From NCBI RefSeq assembly GCF_030403505.1, contig NZ_JAUEMJ010000002.1, positions 774,786 through 838,785 on the forward strand: 64,000 nucleotides of DNA, written 5' to 3'. Made by a program: the position numbers and the translations under genes. The notes under the pieces are model-generated. The model worked only from the letters and a program-made list of their open reading frames with translations, did no database searches and was not told the origin of the DNA. This document shows, in pieces, positions 51,759-61,233 of this stretch; the first letter of the stretch is position 1, and every line of letters starts with the position of its first letter. The stretch comes from Glycomyces tritici (GTDB taxonomy: Bacteria > Actinomycetota > Actinomycetes > Mycobacteriales > Micromonosporaceae).

Positions 51759-52348
51759 GCGCTGCGCTCGAGCGCTCGTTCTTCGAGCGTGATTCAGTGC
51801 GGGTGGCCCCGGATCTCCTGGGCTGCACGGTGACCGCGAACGGCGTCACGGTCCGGCTGACGGAGGTCGAGGCGTACCGCGAGGACGATCCGGCCTCGCA
51901 TTCCTTTCGCGGGCAGACGAAGCGGACCGCCGTGATGTTCGGCCCGCCCGGGTTCCTGTACGTCTACTTCACCTATGGCATGCACTACTGCGCGAACCTG
52001 GTGTGCGGTCCCGACGGTTCGGGGGCCGCGGTGCTGCTGCGCGCCGGCGAGGTCGTGGCCGGGCTCGACGCGGCGCGCGAGCGGCGCGGCGCGAAGGTGC
52101 CGGACCGGGACCTCGCGCGCGGCCCGGCGCGGCTGGCGCAGGCGCTGGGCTGGGACCGCGAGGACGACGGCCGCGACATGGTCGGCGCGGTGCGCCGAGG
52201 CGGCGGCGCGGCGGCGGTGGCCGCCGGGCCGCGGACCGGCATCACGAAGGCGGCCGACACCGACTGGCGGTTCTGGATTCCCGGCGACCGGTTCGTGTCC
52301 CCGTACAAGCGCCACCCGAAGGCCCCGCCGGCGCCGGTCGCCGACTGA
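51749..52348 (+). CDS. 3-methyladenine (alkyladenine) DNA glycosylase, AAG family
   Basis: 199 residues, ATG inside the end of DUF3515 (10-bp overlap, other frame). Core: APDLLGCTV, VEAYREDDPASHSFRGQTKRTAVMFGPPGFLYVYFTYGMHYCANLV, with catalytic Glu in TEVEAY, and ARGPARLAQALG. It removes alkylated and deaminated purines. Ends before a bidirectional hairpin. Confidence 0.93.
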   Translation: MRVSAALERSFFERDSVRVAPDLLGCTVTANGVTVRLTEVEAYREDDPASHSFRGQTKRTAVMFGPPGFLYVYFTYGMHYCANLVCGPDGSGAAVLLRAGEVVAGLDAARERRGAKVPDRDLARGPARLAQALGWDREDDGRDMVGAVRRGGGAAAVAAGPRTGITKAADTDWRFWIPGDRFVSPYKRHPKAPPAPVAD

Positions 52349-52456
52349 GTCCAGGGCGGCACCGCTGCCTGTGCGGAGCGCGTCTGCGCCTGCGCACCTG
52401 CCTACCCGCCCAGGGTGGGCAGATCTACAGCCCACGTTCCCGGCCCCGGGTACGAC

Positions 52457-52482
52457 GATCCGGCCGGTTCCCCGGCCGGATC
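52457..52482. terminator. Bidirectional terminator between glycosylase and GH26-like genes
   Basis: Perfect 11-bp stem GATCCGGCCGG/CCGGCCGGATC with TTCC loop, between convergent stops. Another dyad (52398-52422) precedes it. Confidence 0.8.
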
Positions 52483-52509
52483 ATGGCGACTGTCACGTTA
52501 CGTGGCTGC

Positions 52510-54387
52510 TTACTCGAGCTTGACGTCGAAGTACGGCGAGCGCATCAGCTCCCGGTACGCCTCGAGGGTGTCCTCCTCCAGGTGCACCTCCGAGTTCCTG
52601 CCTTCGGCGTTCGGCGATTCGAAGTAGACGATCGCCTTCAGCCGCGGATAGTGCGCCATCTGGTAGCGGGCCGCCTCGAAGACGGTCTTCTGGTGCCCCG
52701 GGTACTCGTCCACGTGGAAGACGCCCCATTCGGCGAGCATCATCGGCTTGTCGGGGTGCTCGCGCGCGATCCAGTGGTAGAAGCCGGGCCAGGCGCCCTC
52801 GCCCTTGGTCTGGTCGACGATCTCGCCGAAGTCCGAGTGCCCGTCGTCCTTGAGGGACTGGCCGTAGCCCGAGACGCCGATCCAGTCGACCACGTCCGCG
52901 CCCGGGTACAGGTCCCCGTGCCAAGGCTTCTCGACCCACTTCAGGTAGCCCATGTAGTTCATGACGGTCACGAGGTTGTCCACCCCCGCCCCGCGCAGCC
53001 GCTCGACGACGTAGCGGAACATGTCCGCGTAGTCCGACGGCTCCATATGGGAGCCTGCGGTCGGGTCGACGTCGTTCTCCGGCTCGTGGTGGACGGTGAA
53101 GAAGAACGGCTTGTGGAAATTGGCCTTCAAGTGCTCGGCGAGCCTGTCGAGATAGGCGTCGGTCTCCGGGTCGCCCGCGGCGATCGCGCCCCATTCGGCC
53201 ATCTGCGGCTTCCAGTTGATGAACAGGGTCCGCGGGTGCTGCGGGTCCTCGGTGAGCGCGATCTGCTCCGGAGTCGGGAACAACCGTGCGGCACCGCGCT
53301 CATAGGCGTGGTAGATCTGCTGGTCGTGCTCCACTCTGGATTCGAATTCGAGGTGCGCCTGCTCCTTGTCCCGCGACGTGTGCGCGGCGGGGGCAACGCC
53401 GACGAGGGCGCCGCAGCTCGGGATGAGCTTCGCTCCTGTCGTGCAGGTGGAGAGGTGGTCCTCGACCTGGCCGGATTCGGGCTGCGTCGGCGGCCCCTGC
53501 GGCGTGGTCGGGTCGGCGGCCGGGAGCGCCGGGTCGGCCGACGGGTCCACCGACGGCACCGGGTCCGTCGCAGGCGCCGGACTCGTGGACGCGGACGGCG
53601 CGGGATCGGTCGACGCGGGCGCGTCCGGCGAGGCCGCGTCCGCTGTGGCGGTCGGGTCCTGCGTGGGCGACGGGCTCGGGACGGTCGGTCCGGTCGGGTA
53701 GGGCAGCGGGGCGGGCATGGTCGGCGGGACCGGGCGCACCGGCGGCACCGCCGAGATGGTGCGCAGATTCGGTCCCGAACCGTACTCGGCGCCTTCGAGT
53801 TCGAGGTACGCGTTGCGGTCGGGACTGGTGACGGCGAAGGCGTAGCGGCCGGGCGCGCTGATGGCGCCGCTGACGTCGAAGACCACTTCGGTGGCGTCCG
53901 CGTCGATCTCGACCGAGTCCCACACCGCGCCGTACGGCGGGGCGGTAGCGGCCGTGAGCGAGCACAGGCAGCTCACCGGGCGCACCGAGGCGACCTCGAC
54001 GGTCATGCCCTCGCTGTCGGGCGGCACAGCGACGGGCAGTCGCAGCTCGGCGGTGTGGTCGGGCCGGACCGTGGACTCGTCGAGGGCGAACTGCAGGTGG
54101 GTGACGGCGATGCCGAGGTCGGCCGAGGTGCCGACGGGCAGTACCGCGGGCGACTGCGGCGCGGGGCCGGCGACCTGCGTGGCGACGAAGGACGCGGCGA
54201 GCGGGGCGTGGTCGAAGGTGCCGTTGCCGTCCTGCCAGGCCTCGTCGACGTCCACGCCCGGGCGATCTCCGCCGGACCCGACGCCGTAGCCGACCACGAA
54301 GCCCGCCAACACCAGCGGCAGCACCGCCAGGACGGTCACGATGCCGCGGCCCGCCCGGAGGCTCTGGCGCTTGTCGGTATCGCTCAT
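52510..54387 (-). CDS. Membrane-anchored GH26-like glycoside hydrolase
   Basis: 625 residues from ATG 54387 (GAAGAAGGTGG upstream). TM anchor at ~14-37, a beta-rich domain ~50-215, a long Pro/Ser/Thr/Asp linker (~215-310), then a catalytic barrel ~330-625. VHHEPENDV supplies the putative acid/base Glu, and PMMLAEWGVFH the nucleophile. YPGADVVDWIGVSGYG is typical of GH26 relatives. Four Cys occur (SCLCSL; CTTG...SCGA). Divergent from the polysaccharide operon, it may trim or release the polymer. GH26 mannanase, lichenase and exo forms cannot be told apart here. Confidence 0.75.
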   Translation of the reverse strand: MSDTDKRQSLRAGRGIVTVLAVLPLVLAGFVVGYGVGSGGDRPGVDVDEAWQDGNGTFDHAPLAASFVATQVAGPAPQSPAVLPVGTSADLGIAVTHLQFALDESTVRPDHTAELRLPVAVPPDSEGMTVEVASVRPVSCLCSLTAATAPPYGAVWDSVEIDADATEVVFDVSGAISAPGRYAFAVTSPDRNAYLELEGAEYGSGPNLRTISAVPPVRPVPPTMPAPLPYPTGPTVPSPSPTQDPTATADAASPDAPASTDPAPSASTSPAPATDPVPSVDPSADPALPAADPTTPQGPPTQPESGQVEDHLSTCTTGAKLIPSCGALVGVAPAAHTSRDKEQAHLEFESRVEHDQQIYHAYERGAARLFPTPEQIALTEDPQHPRTLFINWKPQMAEWGAIAAGDPETDAYLDRLAEHLKANFHKPFFFTVHHEPENDVDPTAGSHMEPSDYADMFRYVVERLRGAGVDNLVTVMNYMGYLKWVEKPWHGDLYPGADVVDWIGVSGYGQSLKDDGHSDFGEIVDQTKGEGAWPGFYHWIAREHPDKPMMLAEWGVFHVDEYPGHQKTVFEAARYQMAHYPRLKAIVYFESPNAEGRNSEVHLEEDTLEAYRELMRSPYFDVKLE

Positions 54388-54424
54388 CGTCCACCTTCTT
54401 CCGTCCAATGTGACCTGCACTCAA

Positions 54425-54480
54425 ATGCTGCGAATCATCATATTAGCGAACAAATTGGTTTTTACTAGTCTGCTCTCGCA
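54425..54480. promoter_or_regulatory. A/T-rich divergent promoter region of the polysaccharide locus
   Basis: The most A/T-rich stretch in the window. -10 TATGAT (54437-54442, minus) suits the GH26-like gene. For the operon, TATAAC near 54571 and AAAGG before the TTG start at 54592 are the visible signals. Confidence 0.5.
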
Positions 54481-54591
54481 AACACAACCCCCGCCCCGCG
54501 GGCGGCACGCCCCGAAGCCGCCCGGCCGTCACCTCAGGGCCGCGTCGCTCGTTACTCAATCGAGATCCCTATAACGAGAAAGGCCTTCGCG

Positions 54592-56256
54592 TTGAGGACC
54601 CCTGCCGCCCGCACGCTCGCCGATTACGGCGTCATCGTCCGCCGCTCCTGGTGGCTCATCATCGGAACGGTGGCCGCGGCTCTGGCCGCCGGGCTCGCCT
54701 ACACCTCGATGAGCGAGGAGGTCTACGAGTCCACCTCCGCGATCCTGGTGCTGCCCACCGCGAGCGACACCGCCGTCGCGGGCGCCCGCACCGCCGGGCA
54801 GGTCAACCTCGACACCGAGGCCCAGCTCGTCAAATCCACCGAGGTCGCCGTGGCCGCCGCCGAAGCGCTCGGCGCCGACGACCCGGACGACCTCGTCTCC
54901 CGAGTGTCGGTCACCGTGCCGCCCAACACCGCCGTGCTCGAGATCGCCTTCCGCGCCGAGGACCCCGAGGCCGCCCAGGCCGGGGCCATCGCGTTCAGCG
55001 AGGCGTACCTCGAACACCGCCGCTCCGGGGCCACCGCCTCGCTCGACAGCGCGATCGCCGCCGCCACGGTCGGCCTCGACGCGGTCAACGCCGACATCGC
55101 CGCCGCCGAGGACGAACTGTCCGGGATGGACTCCGACGCCAACGGCCGGGCCGGGCTCGAATCCGACCTCGACGGGCTGCGCCAGCAGGCCGAGGAGATC
55201 GAGGCCGAGATCGCCGCCATCGACGCCCAGCAGGGCGCGATCACGCCCGGCCGCGTCATCAACAAGGCCTCCGTGCCCGGAGCGCCCGTGAGCCCGAACG
55301 CGATGTTCAACCTCGCCGCCGCGCTCGGCCTCGGCCTCCCGCTCGGCCTCGTCCTCGCGTGGGCCCGCCACCGCCTGGCCCGCAAGGTCGCCTACCCGAC
55401 CGACCTGGTCGAGCGGTGCGAACTCGACGTGCTCGCCTCCGTGCCCCCGGGCGTGAAGTTCCAGCGCCGCGAGGTCTTCGGGGCCTACAGCCCCGGCGGC
55501 CGGGTCTTCTCCCAGCTCCGCAATGTCGTGTCCTCGCAGCTGACGCACGACCAGCGCGTCATCGTCGTCGCCGGCGTGGCCCCCGGGCCCGCCGCGAGCG
55601 TCGTCGCCGCCAACCTCGCCACCGCGATGGCCCGCGCGGGCGACCGCGCCACCGCCGTGGCCGCCAACCCGAGCACCACCGTGGGGCTGCCGGAGCTGTT
55701 CGGCACCGACTCGGTGCCCGGCCTCGCCGACGTCTGGTCCGGCCGGGTCGACCTCACCGAGGCCACGCATGCCGCGCCGCGGCAGCCGAGCCTCAACGTG
55801 ATCGGCCCCGGCGCCGCCGCCAGGGCCGCCGGGCCCACCAGCGAGGCCGCCGCGGAGACCTTCTCGAAGCTCGCCGAAGCCGGTCGCTTCGTGGTCGTCG
55901 ACGCACCGCCGCTGTCCTGCAGCGCCGACGCGCAGCTGCTCGCCGGGCACGCCGACGCGGTGATCCTCGCCGTCCAGTCCGGGCGCGACTCGATCAGCGA
56001 GACCGCCGCCGCCGCACTGGCGATGCGCCAGATCGACACGCCGCTGCTCGGCGCGATCCTGCTGCCGAGCGTCCTCGGGCCGATGAACACGGTGCCGCTG
56101 CCGACCGCGCGCCGCGAAGCCGACCTGCGCGAATCGCCGGTCTCCCAGGACGAGACGCCCACGGACTCGCTCGAGCCCGTCGACGAAGAGGAGGCGACCA
56201 CGCAGGTGATGCCGGCCGTGCCCTCCTCCGCTGTTCCTGCAGCCGAGCCCCGATGA
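54592..56256 (+). CDS. Wzz-like polysaccharide co-polymerase with inactive BY-kinase-like domain
   Basis: 554 residues, TTG start with AAAGG 9 nt upstream. N-terminal TM (WWLIIGTVAAALAAGLAY), Wzz periplasmic domain with coiled coil (~50-225), a PxxP-like segment before TM2 (APVSPNAMFNLAAALGLGLPLGLVLAW), then a cytosolic ParA/CpsD-like domain ~300-510. The P-loop position reads GVAPGPAASVV and lacks the GKS/T, while VVVDAPP (Walker A' like) is kept. There is no C-terminal Tyr cluster. It should set chain length without kinase activity. First gene of an ATGA-linked operon. Confidence 0.82.
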   Translation: MRTPAARTLADYGVIVRRSWWLIIGTVAAALAAGLAYTSMSEEVYESTSAILVLPTASDTAVAGARTAGQVNLDTEAQLVKSTEVAVAAAEALGADDPDDLVSRVSVTVPPNTAVLEIAFRAEDPEAAQAGAIAFSEAYLEHRRSGATASLDSAIAAATVGLDAVNADIAAAEDELSGMDSDANGRAGLESDLDGLRQQAEEIEAEIAAIDAQQGAITPGRVINKASVPGAPVSPNAMFNLAAALGLGLPLGLVLAWARHRLARKVAYPTDLVERCELDVLASVPPGVKFQRREVFGAYSPGGRVFSQLRNVVSSQLTHDQRVIVVAGVAPGPAASVVAANLATAMARAGDRATAVAANPSTTVGLPELFGTDSVPGLADVWSGRVDLTEATHAAPRQPSLNVIGPGAAARAAGPTSEAAAETFSKLAEAGRFVVVDAPPLSCSADAQLLAGHADAVILAVQSGRDSISETAAAALAMRQIDTPLLGAILLPSVLGPMNTVPLPTARREADLRESPVSQDETPTDSLEPVDEEEATTQVMPAVPSSAVPAAEPR

Positions 56257-57641
56257 CGCTCCTCGCGGCCGCCCGCTCCGCCGGGCGCGTCCGGATCGAC
56301 CCCGCCGCGCGGGGCGAGCGCGAAGGCGCCTCGCTCACGTGGCTGCTGGCCGGGTTCCCGCTGTGGTGGGCGCTCGGCATGGGCGTCCTCGTGATCCCGT
56401 TCGTCGCCGCGGTCGCGGTGGTGAAGCTGGTGCGGCGCCGGTCGATCTGCGTGCCTCCCGCGTTCGGGTGGTGGCTGTTGTTCCTCCTCGCGGTCACGCT
56501 GAGCCTCGCGAACCTCGGCGTCGACCCCCCGGGCACGGTGCCCGAGACCTGGTTCTCGAGCCTGCCCGGGGCGACGTTCCGGCTCGGCTTCTACTGCTGC
56601 TGCACCCTCATCGCCCTGTGGGCGTACAACCTCGTAGTTGAGGGGAAGCTCAAGCGCGACAAGCTGATCCGGCTGCTCGGATGGCTGTTCGCGGTCACGG
56701 TGGCCGGCGGGTTCCTCGGGACCTTCTTCGGGTCCTTCGAGTACACCTCGCCGGTGGAGGCGCTGCTGCCGAAGGCCGTGGCGAAGGACGGGTTCGTCCA
56801 GTCGCTGGTGCACCCGGCGGCCGCGCAGACCATGGACTTCCTCGGCTACGAGACGCCGCGCCCGTCCGCGCCGTGGGGCTACACCAACACGTGGGGCAAC
56901 AACTTCGCGATCACCGCGGTCTGGTTCCTCATCGCCGCGTTCTGCACGCCGCTCAAGACGCGATGGCGGGTCGCGGCCGTCGCATTGCTGTGCGCCTCCC
57001 TCGTGCCCGCCGTGTACTCGATGAACCGGGGCCTGTGGCTCGGCCTCGCCGCCATCGCGGTGTTCGCGGCGCTGCGGCTGCTCCTCTCCGGCAGGCCAGG
57101 CGGGATGCTCGCCCTGGCCGGGGCCGGCTGCGCCGCGGTCCTGCTCGTGGTCCTGACGCCGCTGGGGACGGTGGTGCAGACCCGGCTCGACAACGGGCAC
57201 TCCGACGAGGGCCGGGCGTTCTCCTCCGAACGCGCCACGGAGCTCGTGATCGAGCACTCCCCCGTGATCGGCTTCGGCACGACCCGCAAGACCCTCGGCT
57301 CGGGCGAGTCGATCGCCGTGGGCCCCACCCCCGAGTGCCCCCGCTGCGGCGGGCGCACCCTCGGCGGGAACGGCCAGCTCTGGCAGGTCATGTTCGCCCA
57401 CGGCATCCTCGGCACCGTCACCTACCTCGGGTTCGCGCTCGCGGTCCTGTGGCGGTTCCGGCACGACCACACCGCGGTCGGCATCGCCGGGAGCGCCGTC
57501 GTCGGCTTCTCGCTGATCACGATGTTCTACTACAACGCCCTCGTCACCCCCCTCCTGTTCACCCTGCTCAGTTACGTCCTCCTCGCCGCGGGCCGCCCGC
57601 CCGGGGTGTCACACCACGGCCCAGAGACGGAGAACCGATGA
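56253..57641 (+). CDS. Wzy/O-antigen-ligase-like polysaccharide polymerase
   Basis: 462 residues, ATGA overlap with wzz. About ten TM segments. The large extracytoplasmic loop between late TMs includes ERATELVIEHSPVIGFGTTRKTLGSGESIAVGP, the O-antigen ligase pattern (hSPxxGxG). CPRCGGRTLGGNGQLWQVMFAHGILG follows. It would polymerise repeat units outside the membrane. The Cys pair in the loop is unusual. Confidence 0.82.
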   Translation: MTLLAAARSAGRVRIDPAARGEREGASLTWLLAGFPLWWALGMGVLVIPFVAAVAVVKLVRRRSICVPPAFGWWLLFLLAVTLSLANLGVDPPGTVPETWFSSLPGATFRLGFYCCCTLIALWAYNLVVEGKLKRDKLIRLLGWLFAVTVAGGFLGTFFGSFEYTSPVEALLPKAVAKDGFVQSLVHPAAAQTMDFLGYETPRPSAPWGYTNTWGNNFAITAVWFLIAAFCTPLKTRWRVAAVALLCASLVPAVYSMNRGLWLGLAAIAVFAALRLLLSGRPGGMLALAGAGCAAVLLVVLTPLGTVVQTRLDNGHSDEGRAFSSERATELVIEHSPVIGFGTTRKTLGSGESIAVGPTPECPRCGGRTLGGNGQLWQVMFAHGILGTVTYLGFALAVLWRFRHDHTAVGIAGSAVVGFSLITMFYYNALVTPLLFTLLSYVLLAAGRPPGVSHHGPETENR

Positions 57642-58873
57642 GCCGAGCCCTGAAGACCGCCGACGATCTGCGCAGGCGCGCGACCTACCTGGCGGAGGTG
57701 GTCGACCAGCTGTACCCCGGTGCCGCGCAAGGCGACGCACCGCGGCCCTACATCGTGGTGCCCAACCGCCGCAAGCCGCGCGTGCTCATCCCGGCCTCCG
57801 ACCGCAAGGTCGCCGCTGCCGCGCTGACCCGGTACGCCCGGCCCGCCGCGCGCGGCGCGCGCCTCAAACGCGACGCCGCCGTGTGGGCCCTGCGCCTGGG
57901 CCTGGACCGGATGCTGCTGCCGCACCGCATCAAAGTGGGCGGCGCCGAAGGCATCGACGACCACCTCGCCTCGGTGCTCGGCCACGAGGTTCACCTCAGC
58001 ATCCACATCGGACCGGCGCGGGCGAACCGCAAGCCGGTGCTGCAGATCCTCGACGGCGAGGCGAAGACGGTCGCGTTCGCGAAGCTCGGCGTCAACCCGC
58101 TCACCCGCGAGCTCGTGGAGGCCGAGGCGAACGCGACCCGGCGCCTCAGCGAGTTCTGCGACCTCAAGCTGCTGCGCGTGCCGCAGCTGCTGCACTCGGG
58201 GAACTGGAACGGCCACAACCTGATGGTGGCCTCCGCGCTCCCGTCCTGGGACGCCCCGGCCGACCTCGGGCCCTCCCGCCGCACCGCCGCCATGCGCGAA
58301 CTCGCCGACGCCTGCGGCACCGTCCGCTCGCCGCTCGGCGAATCCGACTACGCCGCACGGCTGCGCACGCGCCTCAAGGACCTCGCCGAACGCGGCGAGA
58401 CCGACGCCGACACGCTCCAGACCGCCGGGGAGACCCTGCTCGACCGGTACGCGGGGACCGAGCTGACCTTCGGCGCGTGGCACGGCGACTGGTCCCCGTG
58501 GAACACCCGCGAGACCGAGACGCTCGTGTACCTGTGGGACCTCGAGCGCTTCGAGACCGGCGTCCCCTACGGCTTCGACGCCGTGCACTACCGGCTCCAG
58601 GACCACATCGTCACCCAAGGGGCCGACCCGACCACGGCCGTGCTCGGCCTCGTCGCCGACGCCCCCGCCGTCCTGGCGCCCATGGGCATCGCGCCCACCG
58701 AGGCCGAGCCGATCGCGCTGCTGTACCTCGTGGACCTCGCCGCCCGGTACATGGGCGACCAGGCCGAGCGCGCCGGCGCGGCCCTCGGGGCCCTCGGCCG
58801 GTGGCTCCTGCCCACGCTGCTGCGCCACATCGCCCGCCAGCGCACCGCATCGGAGACAGGGGGCCAGTCATGA
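57638..58873 (+). CDS. APH-like small-molecule kinase in the polysaccharide operon
   Basis: 411 residues, ATGA overlap. C-terminal half has GAWHGDWSPWNT (HxDxxxxN with Trp) and VYLWDLERFE, where the metal-binding DFD is replaced by WDLE. The N-terminal half has HLSIHIGPARANRKPVLQILDGEAKTVAFAKLGVNPLTRELVEAEA, a kinase-lobe-like beta sheet with Lys and Glu. It may phosphorylate a sugar or lipid intermediate or the glycan. Closest known analogues are phosphotransferases in capsule and mycobacterial glycan loci. Confidence 0.68.
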   Translation: MSRALKTADDLRRRATYLAEVVDQLYPGAAQGDAPRPYIVVPNRRKPRVLIPASDRKVAAAALTRYARPAARGARLKRDAAVWALRLGLDRMLLPHRIKVGGAEGIDDHLASVLGHEVHLSIHIGPARANRKPVLQILDGEAKTVAFAKLGVNPLTRELVEAEANATRRLSEFCDLKLLRVPQLLHSGNWNGHNLMVASALPSWDAPADLGPSRRTAAMRELADACGTVRSPLGESDYAARLRTRLKDLAERGETDADTLQTAGETLLDRYAGTELTFGAWHGDWSPWNTRETETLVYLWDLERFETGVPYGFDAVHYRLQDHIVTQGADPTTAVLGLVADAPAVLAPMGIAPTEAEPIALLYLVDLAARYMGDQAERAGAALGALGRWLLPTLLRHIARQRTASETGGQS

Positions 58874-59754
58874 GCCAGCGATCGCTCGGCGAGCGCATCC
58901 CGAGCCAACTGAAGGCCGTCGTCGGGCACTCCTCCCGCACGTTCGGGCGGCTGACGGCGTCCTCGCGCATCCTGCCGGGCCTGCTGATCTGCGGCGGCCA
59001 GCGCTGCGGCACCACGTCCCTGTACCGGGCCCTGGCCCAGCACCCGGCGATCCTGAAGCCGGTGTTCCACAAGGGCGTGCACTACTTCGACACCGGCTAC
59101 GACAAGGGCATGGCCTGGTACCGGGGGCACTTCCCGACGCAGGCGGCCTCGCGGCGGATCGCCGACCACACCGGGCTCGCCCCGATCGGGTTCGAGTCGA
59201 GCCCGTACTACCTGTACCACCCGCTGGCCGCGGAGCGGTTCGCGCGGGACCTCCCGGGAGTCAAGGTGATCGTGCTCGTGCGCGACCCGGTGGAGCGGGC
59301 GTGGTCGCACCACGCGCACGAGGTGGCGCGCGGGTTCGAGCCGATCGCGGACTTCGAGGAGGCCGTGGCGGCCGAGGACGCCCGGCTCGACGGCAAGGAG
59401 GAGCGGCTCAGGGCCGACCCTTCGCTGTACGACTTCGACCACCAGCACCACGCGTACACGGCGCGGGGGCGGTACACGGACTACCTTGAGCCGCTTGCCG
59501 AGCACGTGGGCCGCGACAAGGTCCTGGTAGTCGACTCGGGCGAGTTCTTCTCCCGGCCGGAGGACGCGTTCGAGCGCGTGCTGCGGTTCCTGGGGCTGCC
59601 GTGGCTCGGGGAGTTCGCCTTCGCGCGGCACAACGCGCGCGGGCGTCCCTCCCCGATGTCGGCGGCGCTGCGGGAGCAGTTGACGGCGCATTACGGGCCC
59701 TATGACGAGCGGCTCGCGGACTGGCTGGGAGGCGTGCCGAGTTGGCGGCGCTGA
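58870..59754 (+). CDS. PAPS-dependent sulfotransferase
   Basis: 294 residues, ATGA overlap. 5'-phosphosulfate loop LLICGGQRCGTTSLYRAL, 3'-phosphate site VIVLVRDPVERAWSHH, with a tail of heparan-type NST family (FLGLPWLGEF). No signal peptide, so it sulfates a precursor on the cytoplasmic side before flipping. A second sulfotransferase lies at 62978. Confidence 0.88.
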   Translation: MSQRSLGERIPSQLKAVVGHSSRTFGRLTASSRILPGLLICGGQRCGTTSLYRALAQHPAILKPVFHKGVHYFDTGYDKGMAWYRGHFPTQAASRRIADHTGLAPIGFESSPYYLYHPLAAERFARDLPGVKVIVLVRDPVERAWSHHAHEVARGFEPIADFEEAVAAEDARLDGKEERLRADPSLYDFDHQHHAYTARGRYTDYLEPLAEHVGRDKVLVVDSGEFFSRPEDAFERVLRFLGLPWLGEFAFARHNARGRPSPMSAALREQLTAHYGPYDERLADWLGGVPSWRR

Positions 59755-61217
59755 CCTCCGGCGCGGTCGCCGAGGCGGAGTCCGAGGAGCGCAGCAGGGC
59801 GGAGCTGCGCGGGACCGCGCGCGGCGGGCTCGTGAACCTCGTCGGCGCCGCGGTCTCCGGGCTGGGCGGCCTGGCCGTGACCTGGCTGGCGGCAGTGGCG
59901 CTCTCGCCCGCCGAGGCGGGCGCGTTCTTCGCGGCAACGTCGGTGTTCCTGCTCGCGGGCGCTATCGCGCGGGTGGGCACGCCCACCGGGCTCGTGTACT
60001 GGGTGGCGCGCCTGCACCAGAACGGGCGCAGCGCGGCGGTCGGCTCGGTCCTGAAGCTCGGCCTGTGGCCCGCGGCGATCGTGTCGATGGCGACGGCGTT
60101 CGGGCTGCTGCTGGCCGCGCCCATGTTCGACAGCCCGGACCTGGTGCGGCTGATCGCGGTGTTCCTGCCCGCGTCGGTCGCGATGGAGGCACTGCTGGCG
60201 GCGACGCGCGGATACCGGCTGATGGGGCCCTCGGTCGTCATCGACAAGCTCGGCCGCACGGTGGCGCAACTGGTGGGGCTCGCGGCGATCGCCTTGGCGG
60301 GCACGGCCTCGCCCTTCACGATCACGTTCGCGTGGGTGCTGCCGTACCTGCCCGCCGCGGTCGCGGCGGGCTGGTACCTGCTGCGGCGCCACCGCAGGAC
60401 GCGGCCGGAGCAGGGGTTCCCCGACCGGGTCTCGGCCCGGGCGTTCTGGGGGTTCACGGCGCCGCGCGCCGCCGCGGGCGTGGCCCACCTGGGGCTGCAG
60501 CGGCTCGACATCATCATGGTGGCGGCCCTGGCCGGGCTCGGCCCGGCCGCGGTGTACACGGTGGCGACGCGGTTCGTGATCGTCGGGCAGATGGCCTCGG
60601 GCGCGGTCGGCCAGTCGGTGCAGCCGCGCGCGGCGGCGGCGATGGCCGCCGGGAAGCCGGCGTCGGCGCGGTCGCTGTACCAGGAGTCGACGGCGTGGAT
60701 CGTGTCGCTCACCTGGCCGGTGTACCTCGGGGTGGGGCTGCTGGCCGACTGGTACCTGCGGCTGTTCGGCGCCGAGTACGTCGGCGGCGACGCGCGCCTG
60801 GTCGTGTGGGTCCTGGTGCCGGCGATGATGATCGGCTCGGCGTGCGGGGTGGTCGACTCGATGCTGGCGATGGCCGGGAAGACCTCGTGGCAGCTCATCG
60901 ACGTCTCGATCGCGCTCCTGGTCAACGTGGGGTTGAACCTCGCGCTGATCCCATCCATGGGGGTCGTCGGCGCGGCGATCGCGTGGGCGGCGGCGGTTCT
61001 GGTCAATAATTTGGTTCCACTCGCGCAACTGTGGCGCACGTTCGGCCTGCATCCGTTCGGGGCGTTGACGAGGCGGGCGCTGTTCGCGGCCGGCCTCGGG
61101 TTCGGGGTCCTGCCGCTGGCGGTCGCGCCGCTCGGCCCGCTTTGGACTGCGGCTGCGCTCGCGGCCGCGGGCCTTGCGTGGGCGGTGGCGCTCCTGCGCT
61201 ACCGCACCAGGATCTGA
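59742..61217 (+). CDS. Wzx-like polysaccharide flippase (MVF/PST family)
   Basis: 491 residues, TTG 59742 with GGGAGG 9 nt upstream, overlapping the sulfotransferase by 13 bp. Fourteen or so TM segments in two repeats (RGGLVNLVGAAVSGLGGLAVTWLAAVAL..., LGLQRLDIIMVAALAGLGPAAVYTVATRF). It moves lipid-linked units outward for the Wzy-like enzyme. Confidence 0.87.
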   Translation: MAALTSGAVAEAESEERSRAELRGTARGGLVNLVGAAVSGLGGLAVTWLAAVALSPAEAGAFFAATSVFLLAGAIARVGTPTGLVYWVARLHQNGRSAAVGSVLKLGLWPAAIVSMATAFGLLLAAPMFDSPDLVRLIAVFLPASVAMEALLAATRGYRLMGPSVVIDKLGRTVAQLVGLAAIALAGTASPFTITFAWVLPYLPAAVAAGWYLLRRHRRTRPEQGFPDRVSARAFWGFTAPRAAAGVAHLGLQRLDIIMVAALAGLGPAAVYTVATRFVIVGQMASGAVGQSVQPRAAAAMAAGKPASARSLYQESTAWIVSLTWPVYLGVGLLADWYLRLFGAEYVGGDARLVVWVLVPAMMIGSACGVVDSMLAMAGKTSWQLIDVSIALLVNVGLNLALIPSMGVVGAAIAWAAAVLVNNLVPLAQLWRTFGLHPFGALTRRALFAAGLGFGVLPLAVAPLGPLWTAAALAAAGLAWAVALLRYRTRI

Positions 61218-61233
61218 ACTTGAAGGGGACTTC

